A stretch of 64,000 nucleotides of DNA, from the IMG/VR virus record IMGVR_UViG_3300042261_002391, positions 24,469-88,468 of that record; one strand, 5' to 3'. The notes beneath the pieces were generated by a model, which was given only the letters and a program-made list of their open reading frames with translations, had not been told where the DNA came from and ran no database searches. Every line of letters starts with the position of its first letter. The first letter of the stretch is position 1. This DNA is from a virus. Positions 1 to 6,782 of this stretch are shown here, piece by piece. The translations under genes and the position numbers were made by a program.

Positions 1-288
1 TTCTCTGTTTGTACCATCACACATTTCAAAAATCATGTTGACTATCGTATGTGTCATATTTCCATAATAACGATTTTCTTCAACCAATCGTTTAAACGTG
101 TTCACCCTGTTTTTTTCAATACCACTGGCTTCGCCACGGTTGTGTTCCATTCTTTTGAAAATATCAAAATTTAAAGTAGTGTATGTTCTACCAAATTCGG
201 TTACTTCGTCAATACTCTCAATAATTGGATAATAACTTTCAATTGTTACACCATTGATAACTTTTGAATAAGATTTTTTTAATTCCAT
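1..288 (-). CDS. ParB-like (Srx-fold) nuclease-domain protein, partial
   Basis: An open frame starts at the ATG at 288 and runs off the left edge after 96 codons. The stretch around residues 45-95 (KRMEHNRGEA, then RVNTFKRLVEENRYYG, then CDGTNR) resembles the ParB/sulfiredoxin fold, whose DGxxR motif is seen here as DGTNR. It is the last visible gene of the leftward array and has its own ECF-type promoter. Family assignment rests on one motif and a truncated sequence. Confidence 0.6.
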   Translation of the reverse strand, partial: MELKKSYSKVINGVTIESYYPIIESIDEVTEFGRTYTTLNFDIFKRMEHNRGEASGIEKNRVNTFKRLVEENRYYGNMTHTIVNMIFEMCDGTNRE

Positions 289-334
289 AATTGGTTAATT
301 TATGAATTACTAATAATGAGATTGTTTGTACTTC

Positions 335-363
335 TTATACGTTTTTAAATAAAAATGGTTACA
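335..363 (-). promoter_or_regulatory. ECF-type promoter (TGTAACC-N15-CGTATAA)
   Basis: Minus strand: TGTAACC, a 15-nt AT-rich spacer, then CGTATAAG. It precedes the gene starting at 288. Confidence 0.8.
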
Positions 364-412
364 GATTTTAATGTTTTTATTTAAAAAAGAAAAGGGGATT
401 TCTCCCCTATCT

Positions 413-1300
413 TTATGCAGTTTCCAACAAGTATTCCAAAACTTTCGAATCGGTTTCCTGTCGTTTCTCCGGTACGGCAATGTTCCGGTTATCATCGTTC
501 AGGTACTGATTGATACCGTTATAAATCAGCCAATCATTAACTCTGCCTTTGTAACCTAAGTTAGGTATTTGTGCTTCGTGGTTGATTCTTGACATGATAT
601 CATTCAACGTATTGAAGTTCTTATTGTCAACCATAGCGATTTTGGTAGCTTCCAGAACTTCTGCTAAACGTTCAACCGGATTTTTAACCCAACTTCCACC
701 AAGTGCTTCGTATCTTGCAGTAATAGCCAGATTTATCTGAACTGCATTTTCGGCAAAGTGTTCCATCATTGCATTAAGCTTTTTAAAGCTTTGTTTAATG
801 CTGTCAGTATGTTTGCCAACAATGCAAAGATTAAATTCTTTCATTTCCTGAACCGGAACAGTTAAACCATTGGTGCAAACCAAACGGAAGTAACCAAAAG
901 TGATTTTGTATTTGGTCAAACCATTGTAAGAATGTTGAACTCTCAGCATCGGGCGAATCTTATCGTTAGTACCTTTCATCTGATAGGCATAACGGTCGTC
1001 AGTAATGGTATAATCAGCATAAAAACGGACGTTATTGATATGGCGATAAGTCACTTCGAATTTAATTCCGTTATCGTTTAATACCTTTTCAATCTCCGGA
1101 AAGATTTCTTCGTTTTTCACCAATGCATAAACAGGAGAACAATAATTTAAATCCACTTCTTCACCGTCAATAGTTCCGGTTACTACTCGTGAATATTCCT
1201 TGTTGGTTTTCCTTGGATTCTTGCGCAATTCAACAGGAAAGTAAAATCCTTCTGCTGTCACAATCTGTGCGCCTTGTTTAATCTTTTTTTCTTTTGCCAT
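413..1300 (-). CDS. DUF932 family phage/plasmid protein
   Basis: This 295-residue protein has the hallmarks of DUF932: a central LRVQHSYNG segment followed by KITFGYFRLVCTNG and a helical C-terminal half. The family is common on phages and plasmids and its biochemical role is not established. The gene has its own ECF-type promoter at 1345-1374 and no visible Shine-Dalgarno sequence. Family recognition is confident; function is not assigned. Confidence 0.85.
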   Translation of the reverse strand: MAKEKKIKQGAQIVTAEGFYFPVELRKNPRKTNKEYSRVVTGTIDGEEVDLNYCSPVYALVKNEEIFPEIEKVLNDNGIKFEVTYRHINNVRFYADYTITDDRYAYQMKGTNDKIRPMLRVQHSYNGLTKYKITFGYFRLVCTNGLTVPVQEMKEFNLCIVGKHTDSIKQSFKKLNAMMEHFAENAVQINLAITARYEALGGSWVKNPVERLAEVLEATKIAMVDNKNFNTLNDIMSRINHEAQIPNLGYKGRVNDWLIYNGINQYLNDDNRNIAVPEKRQETDSKVLEYLLETA

Positions 1301-1344
1301 GATTAGCTGTATTAAGTGATTAATAATTGAACTATTTGTACTTC

Positions 1345-1374
1345 TTATACGTTTCTTAATTAAAAAAGGTTACA
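1345..1374 (-). promoter_or_regulatory. ECF-type promoter
   Basis: TGTAACC, 16-nt spacer containing TTAATTAA, CGTATAAG on the minus strand; precedes the DUF932 gene. Confidence 0.8.
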
Positions 1375-1414
1375 CAAATATACACATTTTTTAAATAAAA
1401 ATACACTCACCAAA

Positions 1415-1464
1415 ATATAAGGCAGGTGTGGATTACTGCACCCTAGTATTACCCAGCCTCATAT
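1415..1464 (-). ncRNA. Candidate small structured RNA or leader
   Basis: About 50 nt directly downstream of the promoter at 1470-1499 can close as ATAT-x-AGGC with GCCT-x-ATAT, enclosing a GGTG/CACC hairpin. The fold starts within 1 nt of the transcription start predicted from the promoter spacing. There is no open frame, and another promoter follows at once. It may be a small RNA or an upstream leader of the DUF932 gene. Confidence 0.35.
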
Positions 1465-1469
1465 AATTA

Positions 1470-1499
1470 TTATACGTTTCTTAATTAAAAAAGGTTACA
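1470..1499 (-). promoter_or_regulatory. ECF-type promoter (no gene directly downstream)
   Basis: TGTAACC, 16 nt, CGTATAA on the minus strand. Only the candidate RNA at 1415-1464 lies between it and the next promoter. Confidence 0.75.
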
Positions 1500-1545
1500 C
1501 ATTTCTGTGCAACCTCAAATGATTAACTGCTAGTACCTTTTTGCA

Positions 1546-2022
1546 TTATCCTAGCATTTCTTTCAGCTTCTGTTTCACCTTCAAATCAATCTGTTCTTCC
1601 AATGATTCATTGGTTAGTTCTTCGGCAATGTATTTCGCTGCTTTTTCTGCCTGCGTTTGAATGCTTTCTCTCAATTCGTCAATTTTCAGGTTTGATTTAA
1701 TCTCCTGTCTCAATTCTTCCATTAAGCCATACTTGGCAGTTTCAAGCAATTCTTTTCTGAGTTCTGGTTTTATCACAACAGTACTCCAAAAGCTACCGGA
1801 TTTCTTAACCTCAGTCAGCATGAATGTTTTAAGTTCATTCCTGATTTCATCAACCACATGATTGGCAGCATCTTTCATCGCATCAGTAGCAACAATTGAT
1901 TTCAAATGCTTTTTGCTGAACTCATGAACGATGTTACCACGGATTTCGACTTCAATTTCACTGTCGCCACCAATCAGCCTTTCTAAGGCTTGTAAGCTGT
2001 TAATTTGTATCTTTATGCTCAT
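1546..2022 (-). CDS. Hypothetical coiled-coil protein
   Basis: 158 residues. The N-terminal 45 residues look like a small beta-rich module, and from about residue 50 on the protein is strongly helical and charged with heptad-like spacing, so an oligomer is likely. No catalytic motif is seen. It has its own promoter at 2051-2079. Function unknown. Confidence 0.8.
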   Translation of the reverse strand: MSIKIQINSLQALERLIGGDSEIEVEIRGNIVHEFSKKHLKSIVATDAMKDAANHVVDEIRNELKTFMLTEVKKSGSFWSTVVIKPELRKELLETAKYGLMEELRQEIKSNLKIDELRESIQTQAEKAAKYIAEELTNESLEEQIDLKVKQKLKEMLG

Positions 2023-2050
2023 AATAATGTAATTAATTGGTTTATAGTTC

Positions 2051-2079
2051 TTATACGTTTTTTAATTAAAAAGGTTACA
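2051..2079 (-). promoter_or_regulatory. ECF-type promoter
   Basis: TGTAACC, 15 nt, CGTATAA on the minus strand; precedes the gene starting at 2022. Confidence 0.8.
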
Positions 2080-2090
2080 AAATTTCAAAT

Positions 2091-2423
2091 TCATTTTTCA
2101 TTGAATCCATTTAACAGTTCTTCAATCAATATATAACCAACACCTGTAAATGGTAATCCACCATCATAACTCCAATTATATTGAAGTCTTATTTGTGGTT
2201 GGTTTGTGGTTGGTTTTACCCTGAAGTTTTGAAATCTGCTGAATCCAAATATTGATTTTTTCAATATGTTGGTTACAACATCAATTTTTGATAGTTCATC
2301 AACAGAAAGATTAGATTTATTAATAGTTTCATAACCTTTATTCTGAAGTGATAAATTAGGGTAATTAGTAAAAATATCCATTAAAACATCAAATTCTTCC
2401 TTAGTAATTAAATTGATTTTCAT
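2091..2423 (-). CDS. Hypothetical protein
   Basis: 110 residues with its own ECF-type promoter at 2451-2479. It begins with a helical LITKEEFDVLMDIF segment and ends with a mixed region (YNWSYDGGLPFTGVGY). No recognised domain. A single-gene transcription unit like its neighbours. Confidence 0.75.
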   Translation of the reverse strand: MKINLITKEEFDVLMDIFTNYPNLSLQNKGYETINKSNLSVDELSKIDVVTNILKKSIFGFSRFQNFRVKPTTNQPQIRLQYNWSYDGGLPFTGVGYILIEELLNGFNEK

Positions 2424-2450
2424 TGTGTTTGTATTTGTGGTTTGTACTTC

Positions 2451-2479
2451 TTATACGTTTTAAATTAAGAAAGGTTACA
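2451..2479 (-). promoter_or_regulatory. ECF-type promoter
   Basis: TGTAACC, 15 nt, CGTATAAG on the minus strand; precedes the gene starting at 2423. Confidence 0.8.
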
Positions 2480-2544
2480 CATTTCTGCGTAACCTTTCAA
2501 CCATTTAACCACTTAAATTAACTATTATGACAACAACAAAAGTC

Positions 2545-2874
2545 TTATTCGTCTTCTTCCATCTCATCTGGTTCTGGGTCTGGATAATCAATTTCAATTA
2601 CTCCGTCTTCAACACCTTGCCAGAAATTTTGGCTATTACCTAAAGTACCTTTAGTACCCTCCTGAAGTCTGTTCCTGCTGGGAACTATATTCCCGTAATA
2701 ATCCTGAGTATCTTCTTCAGGCAAAAAGCACGCACCAGATTCTAATAAACTCATCGCCTTCCTACCCATTGAACCTTCGAACTTCCACACCTCACCAGAT
2801 TCAATAAGATTCTGCATCTGGGTCATCCCGTGTTTGTTCTGAAGTTCTGTTATTCTTTCAAGTGTCATCTCCAT
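2545..2874 (-). CDS. Conserved hypothetical phage protein, acidic tail
   Basis: 109 residues. The N-terminal half (ITELQNKHGMTQMQNLIESG, then VWKFEGSMGRKAM) looks like a conserved small family of phages and mobile elements with no known function. The C-terminus is very acidic. It is unusual in having a structured, cloverleaf-like 5' leader (2904-2988) directly after its promoter. ATG codons lie at 2874 and two codons later. Confidence 0.8.
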   Translation of the reverse strand: MEMTLERITELQNKHGMTQMQNLIESGEVWKFEGSMGRKAMSLLESGACFLPEEDTQDYYGNIVPSRNRLQEGTKGTLGNSQNFWQGVEDGVIEIDYPDPEPDEMEEDE

Positions 2875-2903
2875 TGCCGTCAGTTTTATTGGTTTGTATT
2901 GAT

Positions 2904-2988
2904 AGCATTGGTACTGACCACCAGTCCAGTACTTTAGGGCTTCCCTTATTGCGAAGGGACGTTGCTGGATTTCACAACTTTCAATGCT
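2904..2988 (-). ncRNA. Cloverleaf-like RNA leader (candidate cis-regulatory RNA)
   Basis: On the minus strand this 85-nt leader has a perfect 7-bp closing stem (AGCATTG with CAATGCT) around three arms: GTTG/CAAC, TCCCTT/AAGGGA with loop CGCAAT, and GTACTG/CAGTAC stacked directly on the closing stem. It starts 7 nt after the -10 element, the same spacing at which tRNA-Cys starts at 4727. Its loops do not match a canonical tRNA (no T-loop). It lies about 30 nt before the ATG at 2874, so it may control translation. Confidence 0.5.
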
Positions 2989-2994
2989 AATTTC

Positions 2995-3023
2995 TTATAC
3001 GTTTGAGCTGGGAAAAGGTTACA
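2995..3023 (-). promoter_or_regulatory. ECF-type promoter
   Basis: TGTAACC, 15 nt, CGTATAA on the minus strand; its spacer lacks the usual TTAATTAA. It precedes the cloverleaf leader. Confidence 0.75.
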
Positions 3024-3026
3024 AAT

Positions 3027-3500
3027 TTAATGACGATTATCAATCAAATATCTACCCGCCTTAATATGACCATCTTCAAACAAGCATTTGAATACATGAT
3101 GAATGCAATACATTGGGTACTTTCCGGCACGAATCTTTTCACATTCGCCAAAGTCCATTGTTATTTTTGCGTCATGTTCACTAATCTCGTATTTGTATAA
3201 AGCATTATTAGCTTCTTCAATTGCTTCAAACTCAAAGCTACCACCATAATGCTTTTCAACCAGACGATTAAATTCATCAGCATCCATTTCAATTAACTCT
3301 GGTTTGGCTGGCTCTTCCTCGAATAATACATTGAAAGGATTTTCTTCTGTACATTCAATAACAACATCAACTGGTCTGGCAATTCTTCTTATATCCAATC
3401 CCCAATAAATGCCTTTCCGTATAGCATTAATTACTTCATCAGTTTCTTTATGGGTTTGAATTCCAACCTCAACATTAATTTTCACTTCTCTTGTTTCCAT
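3027..3500 (-). CDS. Hypothetical acidic protein
   Basis: 157 residues from the ATG at 3500 (METREVK). The frame stays open further upstream, but the promoter at 3529-3557 lies inside that extension, so the start at 3500 is chosen. It begins with a predicted beta-strand (REVKINVEVGI) and contains acidic helical stretches. Function unknown. Confidence 0.75.
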   Translation of the reverse strand: METREVKINVEVGIQTHKETDEVINAIRKGIYWGLDIRRIARPVDVVIECTEENPFNVLFEEEPAKPELIEMDADEFNRLVEKHYGGSFEFEAIEEANNALYKYEISEHDAKITMDFGECEKIRAGKYPMYCIHHVFKCLFEDGHIKAGRYLIDNRH

Positions 3501-3528
3501 AACAGTATTGTTTATTGGTTTGTACTTC

Positions 3529-3557
3529 TTATACGTTCTTAAATAAAAAAGGTTACC
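3529..3557 (-). promoter_or_regulatory. ECF-type promoter, variant -35
   Basis: GGTAACC instead of TGTAACC, 15 nt, CGTATAA on the minus strand; precedes the gene starting at 3500. Confidence 0.7.
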
Positions 3558-3579
3558 GAAATATATTTTAATAATGTAG

Positions 3580-3588
3580 GTATTTATA
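3580..3588 (+). promoter_or_regulatory. Late-type GTATTTATA box on the plus strand (orphan)
   Basis: GTATTTATA followed by TAATATTT. No plus-strand gene follows; a run of hairpins does (see 3596-3708). Confidence 0.35.
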
Positions 3589-3595
3589 TAATATT

Positions 3596-3708
3596 TAGCT
3601 ACATTTGTAGCAGTGTTTATTGTGACGCACATAGTGATTCTCGAATAGACGAGAAATAATGGAGAATATCTCACTCACTAAGATATGTTATTTATAGCAT
3701 AATCACAC
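3596..3708 (+). ncRNA. Candidate plus-strand structured RNA
   Basis: Gene-free stretch with three short perfect hairpins in a row: GCTACA/TGTAGC at 3598-3611, TTCTCG/CGAGAA near 3638-3656 and ATATCT/AGATAT near 3665-3686. It follows a plus-strand late-type box. The only frame is 12 codons long. Low confidence. Confidence 0.25.
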
Positions 3709-3738
3709 AAAAAAGTTGCCCCTACTAGTAAAAGCAAC
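3709..3738 (-). terminator. Rho-independent terminator
   Basis: Minus-strand stem GTTGC/GCAAC extended by G-T pairs and TAC/GTA, then six T. It ends the transcript of the 3765-4163 gene. Confidence 0.75.
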
Positions 3739-3764
3739 ATTAAATTTGTAAGTTCAGGTGTACA

Positions 3765-4163
3765 TTACCCATAGACAAGTTCGTCGAACAATGCGTATTG
3801 TACAATGCTGTCAGCATCTCCGGCATCGTGATTATCAATCAATTCGGCAGGGTCAGTACATCTATCTTCGCAGAACATTTTAATGCCTTTAAGCATAGAA
3901 TCTCTAGTCAGTTTCCATTTGTCTGACGATTCAGCATCATGCAATGTCAACGAGCCACCGTAACCAATTACGTCTGATGCATAGTTTACTTTTTCTTGGT
4001 CTTCATCGCTTACACCAATGATTTTACCATCCCTGTCTTTATTGATTACAGCTTTCCCACACCAATAGTTGATACCACCTTCAAGTGCAGTTACAACTAA
4101 GTCGTTAATGTCTTGAGTGCTGAACTCATGTGATAAGGTAATCTCTACTTTAAACTTGTCCAT
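3765..4163 (-). CDS. Conserved hypothetical phage protein
   Basis: 132 residues. The N-terminal FSTQDINDLVVTALEGGINY-WCG segment and the C-terminal DADSIVQYALFDELVYG segment define a small family seen in phages and plasmids of Firmicutes and Bacteroidota; its function is unknown. It has its own promoter at 4192-4220 and a terminator at 3709-3738, so it forms a complete one-gene unit. Confidence 0.85.
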   Translation of the reverse strand: MDKFKVEITLSHEFSTQDINDLVVTALEGGINYWCGKAVINKDRDGKIIGVSDEDQEKVNYASDVIGYGGSLTLHDAESSDKWKLTRDSMLKGIKMFCEDRCTDPAELIDNHDAGDADSIVQYALFDELVYG

Positions 4164-4191
4164 GATAGTATGTTTTAAATGGTTATACTTC

Positions 4192-4220
4192 TTATACGTT
4201 CTTAATTAAAAAAGGTTACA
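4192..4220 (-). promoter_or_regulatory. ECF-type promoter overlapping the upstream stop codon
   Basis: TGTAACC, 15 nt, CGTATAA on the minus strand. The TAA inside TGTAACC is the stop codon of the 4216-4479 gene. Confidence 0.8.
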
Positions 4221-4479
4221 GCTCAATTACACTATTTAGTACATTAACAGCATTCGAAATGCCATCCTTACCTATGAAGAATAGGTAATCGTAAGATGTT
4301 GAACCTAATCTCATTCCATCATTATCATACCAATAGTTATATCCTTTGTTATATTCCTTTTTATCGCCTTTAGCATCATAATAAAAAGAACTTGAACTTG
4401 TTTTGGTCTGGTATTTTCCATCAGTAGTTTGATATGACTTACCTACAATCTTAATATCTTCTTTACTGTACATTGCCAT
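4216..4479 (-). CDS. Hypothetical protein, Tyr/Ser/Lys-rich
   Basis: 87 residues rich in Tyr, Ser, Lys and Gly. Repeated YY/FYYD and YNYWYDNDG stretches suggest a beta-rich fold. Its stop codon is shared with the -35 box of the next promoter. Own promoter at 4500-4528. Function unknown. Confidence 0.75.
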   Translation of the reverse strand: MAMYSKEDIKIVGKSYQTTDGKYQTKTSSSSFYYDAKGDKKEYNKGYNYWYDNDGMRLGSTSYDYLFFIGKDGISNAVNVLNSVIEL

Positions 4480-4499
4480 ATGTGTATTGGTTATACTTC

Positions 4500-4528
4500 T
4501 TATACGTTCTTAATTAAAAAAGGTTACA
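4500..4528 (-). promoter_or_regulatory. ECF-type promoter
   Basis: TGTAACC, 15 nt, CGTATAA on the minus strand; precedes the gene starting at 4479. Confidence 0.8.
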
Positions 4529-4540
4529 AACGTACAATAA

Positions 4541-4568
4541 AAAAGGCGTACATTGCTGCACGCCTTTT
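4541..4568. terminator. Bidirectional terminator
   Basis: AAAAGGCGT / ACGCCTTTT stem with a 10-nt loop, flanked by A and T runs, downstream of tRNA-Cys and the promoter at 4615-4643. Confidence 0.8.
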
Positions 4569-4614
4569 CATTAAACAATGTCACAAATAAAAAGAACAAA
4601 ACAAAATCGATATC

Positions 4615-4643
4615 TTATACGTTTAATCTTTAAAAAGGTTACA
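4615..4643 (-). promoter_or_regulatory. ECF-type promoter without a gene
   Basis: TGTAACC, 15 nt, CGTATAA on the minus strand, just downstream of tRNA-Cys. The terminator at 4541-4568 follows about 40 nt later, so it would give only a short RNA of about 70 nt. Confidence 0.7.
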
Positions 4644-4652
4644 ATTATTATG

Positions 4653-4727
4653 AGCATGGAGTGGGATTCGAACCCACGACTTTACAGTTTTGCAGACTGT
4701 TGCCTTTGACCACTCGACCATCCATGC
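4653..4727 (-). tRNA. tRNA-Cys(GCA)
   Basis: 7-bp acceptor GCATGGA/TCCATGC, anticodon stem ACAGT/ACTGT with loop CTGCAAA, T-arm GTGGG/CCCAC, U73. CCA is not encoded. The mature 5' end is exactly 7 nt after the -10 box of the promoter at 4734-4762, so the transcript may need no 5' processing. A near-identical copy lies at 35852-35926. Confidence 0.93.
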
Positions 4728-4733
4728 ATTATC

Positions 4734-4762
4734 TTATACGTTTTTAATTAAAAAAGGTTACA
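4734..4762 (-). promoter_or_regulatory. ECF-type promoter of tRNA-Cys
   Basis: TGTAACC, 15 nt, CGTATAA on the minus strand, six nucleotides before the tRNA 5' end. Confidence 0.8.
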
Positions 4763-4763
4763 A

Positions 4764-5024
4764 TTATCCGGCACAACTTTTATACGCTAAGTGAAACACA
4801 TCAAACTTCTTTTTAATAACGTACAACTCATAAAAACTATCTGTTTTAGGCTGTACATTATCTACATGAATAATTTTAAATCTGGGTTCATCCGGATAAG
4901 TATGTTCTTCAATCGTTTCATGCTTGGCAAAGTATTCATTCAATGATGCAACCAGCCATTTATGAAACTCTAGTCCTAAATTCTGTTTAATCTTATTCTG
5001 ATTCCTTAATGCGTACCTTGCCAT
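4764..5024 (-). CDS. Hypothetical protein
   Basis: 86 residues, basic N-terminus (MARYALRNQNKIKQN) then a mixed alpha/beta sequence. It is the second gene of a two-gene unit behind the 5030-5287 gene, 5 nt apart. No motif recognised. Confidence 0.75.
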   Translation of the reverse strand: MARYALRNQNKIKQNLGLEFHKWLVASLNEYFAKHETIEEHTYPDEPRFKIIHVDNVQPKTDSFYELYVIKKKFDVFHLAYKSCAG

Positions 5025-5029
5025 CAGTT

Positions 5030-5287
5030 TTAATTTAAGAGTTTACGACTTCTTTTTGATACCAGCTTTAACTCATAACCAATACCAATCAATTCAGCTT
5101 TTAATTCGTTTATTTCGGCTTCTGTTGGCTTCTTGCTGTTCTTCACAACATAATCATAGTCACAAGTACTGTGCTGTCCTACGTGTGCATAACAACAAAC
5201 ATCTCCGTTTTGATTTTCAACTTCATAAGGGAATATTGCTAGTACTTCTCCTTTGAACTTCCTGAACATTACTCTTATTAGTTTCAT
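5030..5287 (-). CDS. Conserved hypothetical phage protein
   Basis: 85 residues with the pattern RVMFRKFKGEVLAIFPYEVEN, then CCYAHVGQHSTC and a C-terminal GIGYELKLV. This is a widespread small phage/plasmid family of unknown function. First gene of the unit driven by the promoter at 5314-5342. Confidence 0.8.
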   Translation of the reverse strand: MKLIRVMFRKFKGEVLAIFPYEVENQNGDVCCYAHVGQHSTCDYDYVVKNSKKPTEAEINELKAELIGIGYELKLVSKRSRKLLN

Positions 5288-5313
5288 AACAGTAAGATAT
5301 AAGCTTGTATTTC

Positions 5314-5342
5314 TTCTACGTTTTTAATTAAAAAAGGTTACA
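5314..5342 (-). promoter_or_regulatory. ECF-type promoter, variant -10 (CGTAGAA)
   Basis: TGTAACC, 15 nt, CGTAGAA on the minus strand. It lies just downstream of the sigma gene. Confidence 0.7.
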
Positions 5343-5353
5343 AATGAGTATGC

Positions 5354-5944
5354 TTAAATTGCATACTCATTTTTCAGGCTTTCAAGTTCTGATTGAAGCA
5401 TTTCCCGACACCGGAATACCATTCCTTTAACTGTGCCTAATGGAACTTCGCAAAGTTCAGCTATTTCGTTATATTCCATTTCCTTAATGAAAAACAGTTC
5501 AGCAATACGCTGATATTTTGGTTTCAAACGACTGATAGCAGAATTAATCGTATTCATTGATTCATTGCTTTCAATCGTTTCCTGAACATCGTTACTTGCT
5601 TCAAATTGAAACAGTTCGTTTCCATCTTCGTCAACATAACCGTCAACGTTGATATTCTTACCAAACTTTGCATTTTTGGTTCTCCAATAGTCAATTACCC
5701 TATTGTTTGCAATGCTGTAAAGCCATGTAGTGAAAGCATTTTTGCTATCATATTGGCTGATAAAACGCTGAACTTTCATAAAGGTATCAGCAGTTAAATC
5801 TTCGGCTGTCATTTCGTCTTTCACCTTACCATTGATGAAGAACTTAACCTGATTGTAAAACTCATTGTAAACTCCGGTAATGTTTCCGGTTGAAACAGCT
5901 AACTGAATTGCTTGTTCTTTTGTCTTTGTCATTGTAGTTGCCAT
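5354..5944 (-). CDS. ECF-type RNA polymerase sigma factor
   Basis: 196 residues with only sigma regions 2 and 4, as in ECF (group 4) sigma factors. Region 2 spans about residues 20-95 (AEDLTADTFMKVQRF, then TWLYSIANNRVIDYW). Region 4 spans about 135-185, with the helix-turn-helix YNEIAELCEVPLGTVKGMVF. A linker rich in Asp/Glu joins them. ECF factors typically read a -35 with AAC and a -10 with CGT, which is what the TGTAACC/CGTATAA sites in this window show, so this is the likely reader (inference). Its own promoter (5988-6019) is host-type, so it could be made first. No anti-sigma gene is obvious next to it. Confidence 0.9.
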   Translation of the reverse strand: MATTMTKTKEQAIQLAVSTGNITGVYNEFYNQVKFFINGKVKDEMTAEDLTADTFMKVQRFISQYDSKNAFTTWLYSIANNRVIDYWRTKNAKFGKNINVDGYVDEDGNELFQFEASNDVQETIESNESMNTINSAISRLKPKYQRIAELFFIKEMEYNEIAELCEVPLGTVKGMVFRCREMLQSELESLKNEYAI

Positions 5945-5987
5945 TGTTGTAAGTATTAAGGTTAAACGTTTGTTCTGAATTGTTTAG

Positions 5988-6019
5988 CAAAGTAAGCGAT
6001 TATAAATTTACTGTGCAAA
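5988..6019 (-). promoter_or_regulatory. Host-type promoter of the sigma gene
   Basis: Minus strand TTTG, 20 nt, TTACTTTG (consensus TAnnTTTG). The sigma gene starts 44 nt downstream. Confidence 0.7.
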
Positions 6020-6088
6020 TTTTTTAATACTTTTTTTAATTAAAATTGTAACATTTTTTTTCGGACAATGATTATCAGATACTTAACT

Positions 6089-6142
6089 CGTACAATCTTT
6101 GCTTTATAATACCGTACAATGTTGAACTATACCGTACAATGT
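6089..6142 (+). repeat. CGTACAAT iteron-like repeats
   Basis: CGTACAAT at 6089-6096, 6113-6120 and 6133-6140. The last two are extended (TACCGTACAATGT) and spaced exactly 20 bp, close to two helical turns. Confidence 0.7.
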
Positions 6143-6298
6143 GACAAACATTAGTACATTGAACATTCTACATTCTATGTTAATTATCTTTTTTTTTATG
6201 CTGTTGATATATTCATGTTGCTATCATATTGTTGATAGCTAAGTAAAACTATTGTCCTTAATCAAACATAAATCTATTATTAATACACTTTAATATTT

Positions 6299-6392
6299 GC
6301 CGGATATTGCCGGATAGTTAATAATACTGTTCTGATTATATTGATAATAAACAAATTTGTTTATTTCTTCTCTGCCGGATATTGCCGGATAG
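6299..6392 (+). repeat. Two 19-bp direct repeats (GCCGGATATTGCCGGATAG)
   Basis: Perfect copies at 6299-6317 and 6374-6392, each internally repeating GCCGGATA. A further GCCGGAT lies at 6483. Confidence 0.85.
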
Positions 6393-6453
6393 ATTAATAT
6401 TTGTTTTGTTATCATAATATTCTGAGGTTTGTTTTTAATTGTTTTTGTAGTTT

Positions 6454-6483
6454 CATATATAAAGTATATATACTTTATATATG
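6454..6483. repeat. Perfect 30-bp palindrome
   Basis: CATATATAAAGTATA followed directly by its reverse complement. It could extrude a cruciform or bind a dimeric protein. Confidence 0.85.
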
Positions 6484-6685
6484 CCGGATGATATAAACAT
6501 AATAATCCGGCATGGTTCTCCGGCTTCCGGCATCATGTATGGTATCATGTATGGCGCATACGTGTGTGTCTGCGCATCACTCGCTTACGCTCGTGTATTA
6601 CGCATACGTGAAGAAATCTTCCTTGACAAAATACTAATCCTCCGGATATATCCTAATTTCTATTGATGTTTTTTAACACATTGCC

Positions 6686-6710
6686 CTTATCTAAAATCAT
6701 TCTAAATAAG
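6686..6710 (+). repeat. 25-bp dispersed repeat, copy 1
   Basis: CTTATCTAAAATCATT then CTAAATAAG. Related copies lie at 8840-8864 and 9790-9814. The ends are inverted (CTTAT/ATAAG), like an operator. Confidence 0.7.
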
Positions 6711-6742
6711 GCTTAGATGTTTTTTAATTAAAAACTATTCAC

Positions 6743-6750
6743 TAACTTTG
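6743..6750 (+). promoter_or_regulatory. Host-type -7 element TAACTTTG
   Basis: Perfect TAnnTTTG 32 bp before the helicase ATG. A TTTTTTAATTAAAAA tract sits just upstream; no clear -33 TTG. Confidence 0.55.
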
Positions 6751-6782
6751 TCACATCGTTTAATCTTTAAAACCTCAATACT

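Larger units (their letters stand above)
6020..6780. other. Gene-free divergent region, candidate replication origin
   Basis: About 760 bp between divergent transcription units with no credible gene; a 61-codon plus frame at 6481 is made of repeats and is not called. It holds iteron-like repeats, two 19-bp direct repeats, a perfect 30-bp palindrome, GCATACGTG repeats and very AT-rich tracts. This arrangement fits an origin or partition region but is not proof of one. Confidence 0.45.

Noticed and set aside
2904-2988. An extra canonical tRNA
   Set aside because: The cloverleaf outline is good, but there is no T-loop consensus, no D-loop GG and the anticodon-like loop is wrong in size.
6481-6666. 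61-codon plus-strand frame in the gene-free region
   Set aside because: It consists of GCCGG and ATCATGTATGG repeats, has no promoter at a suitable distance and an implausible composition.
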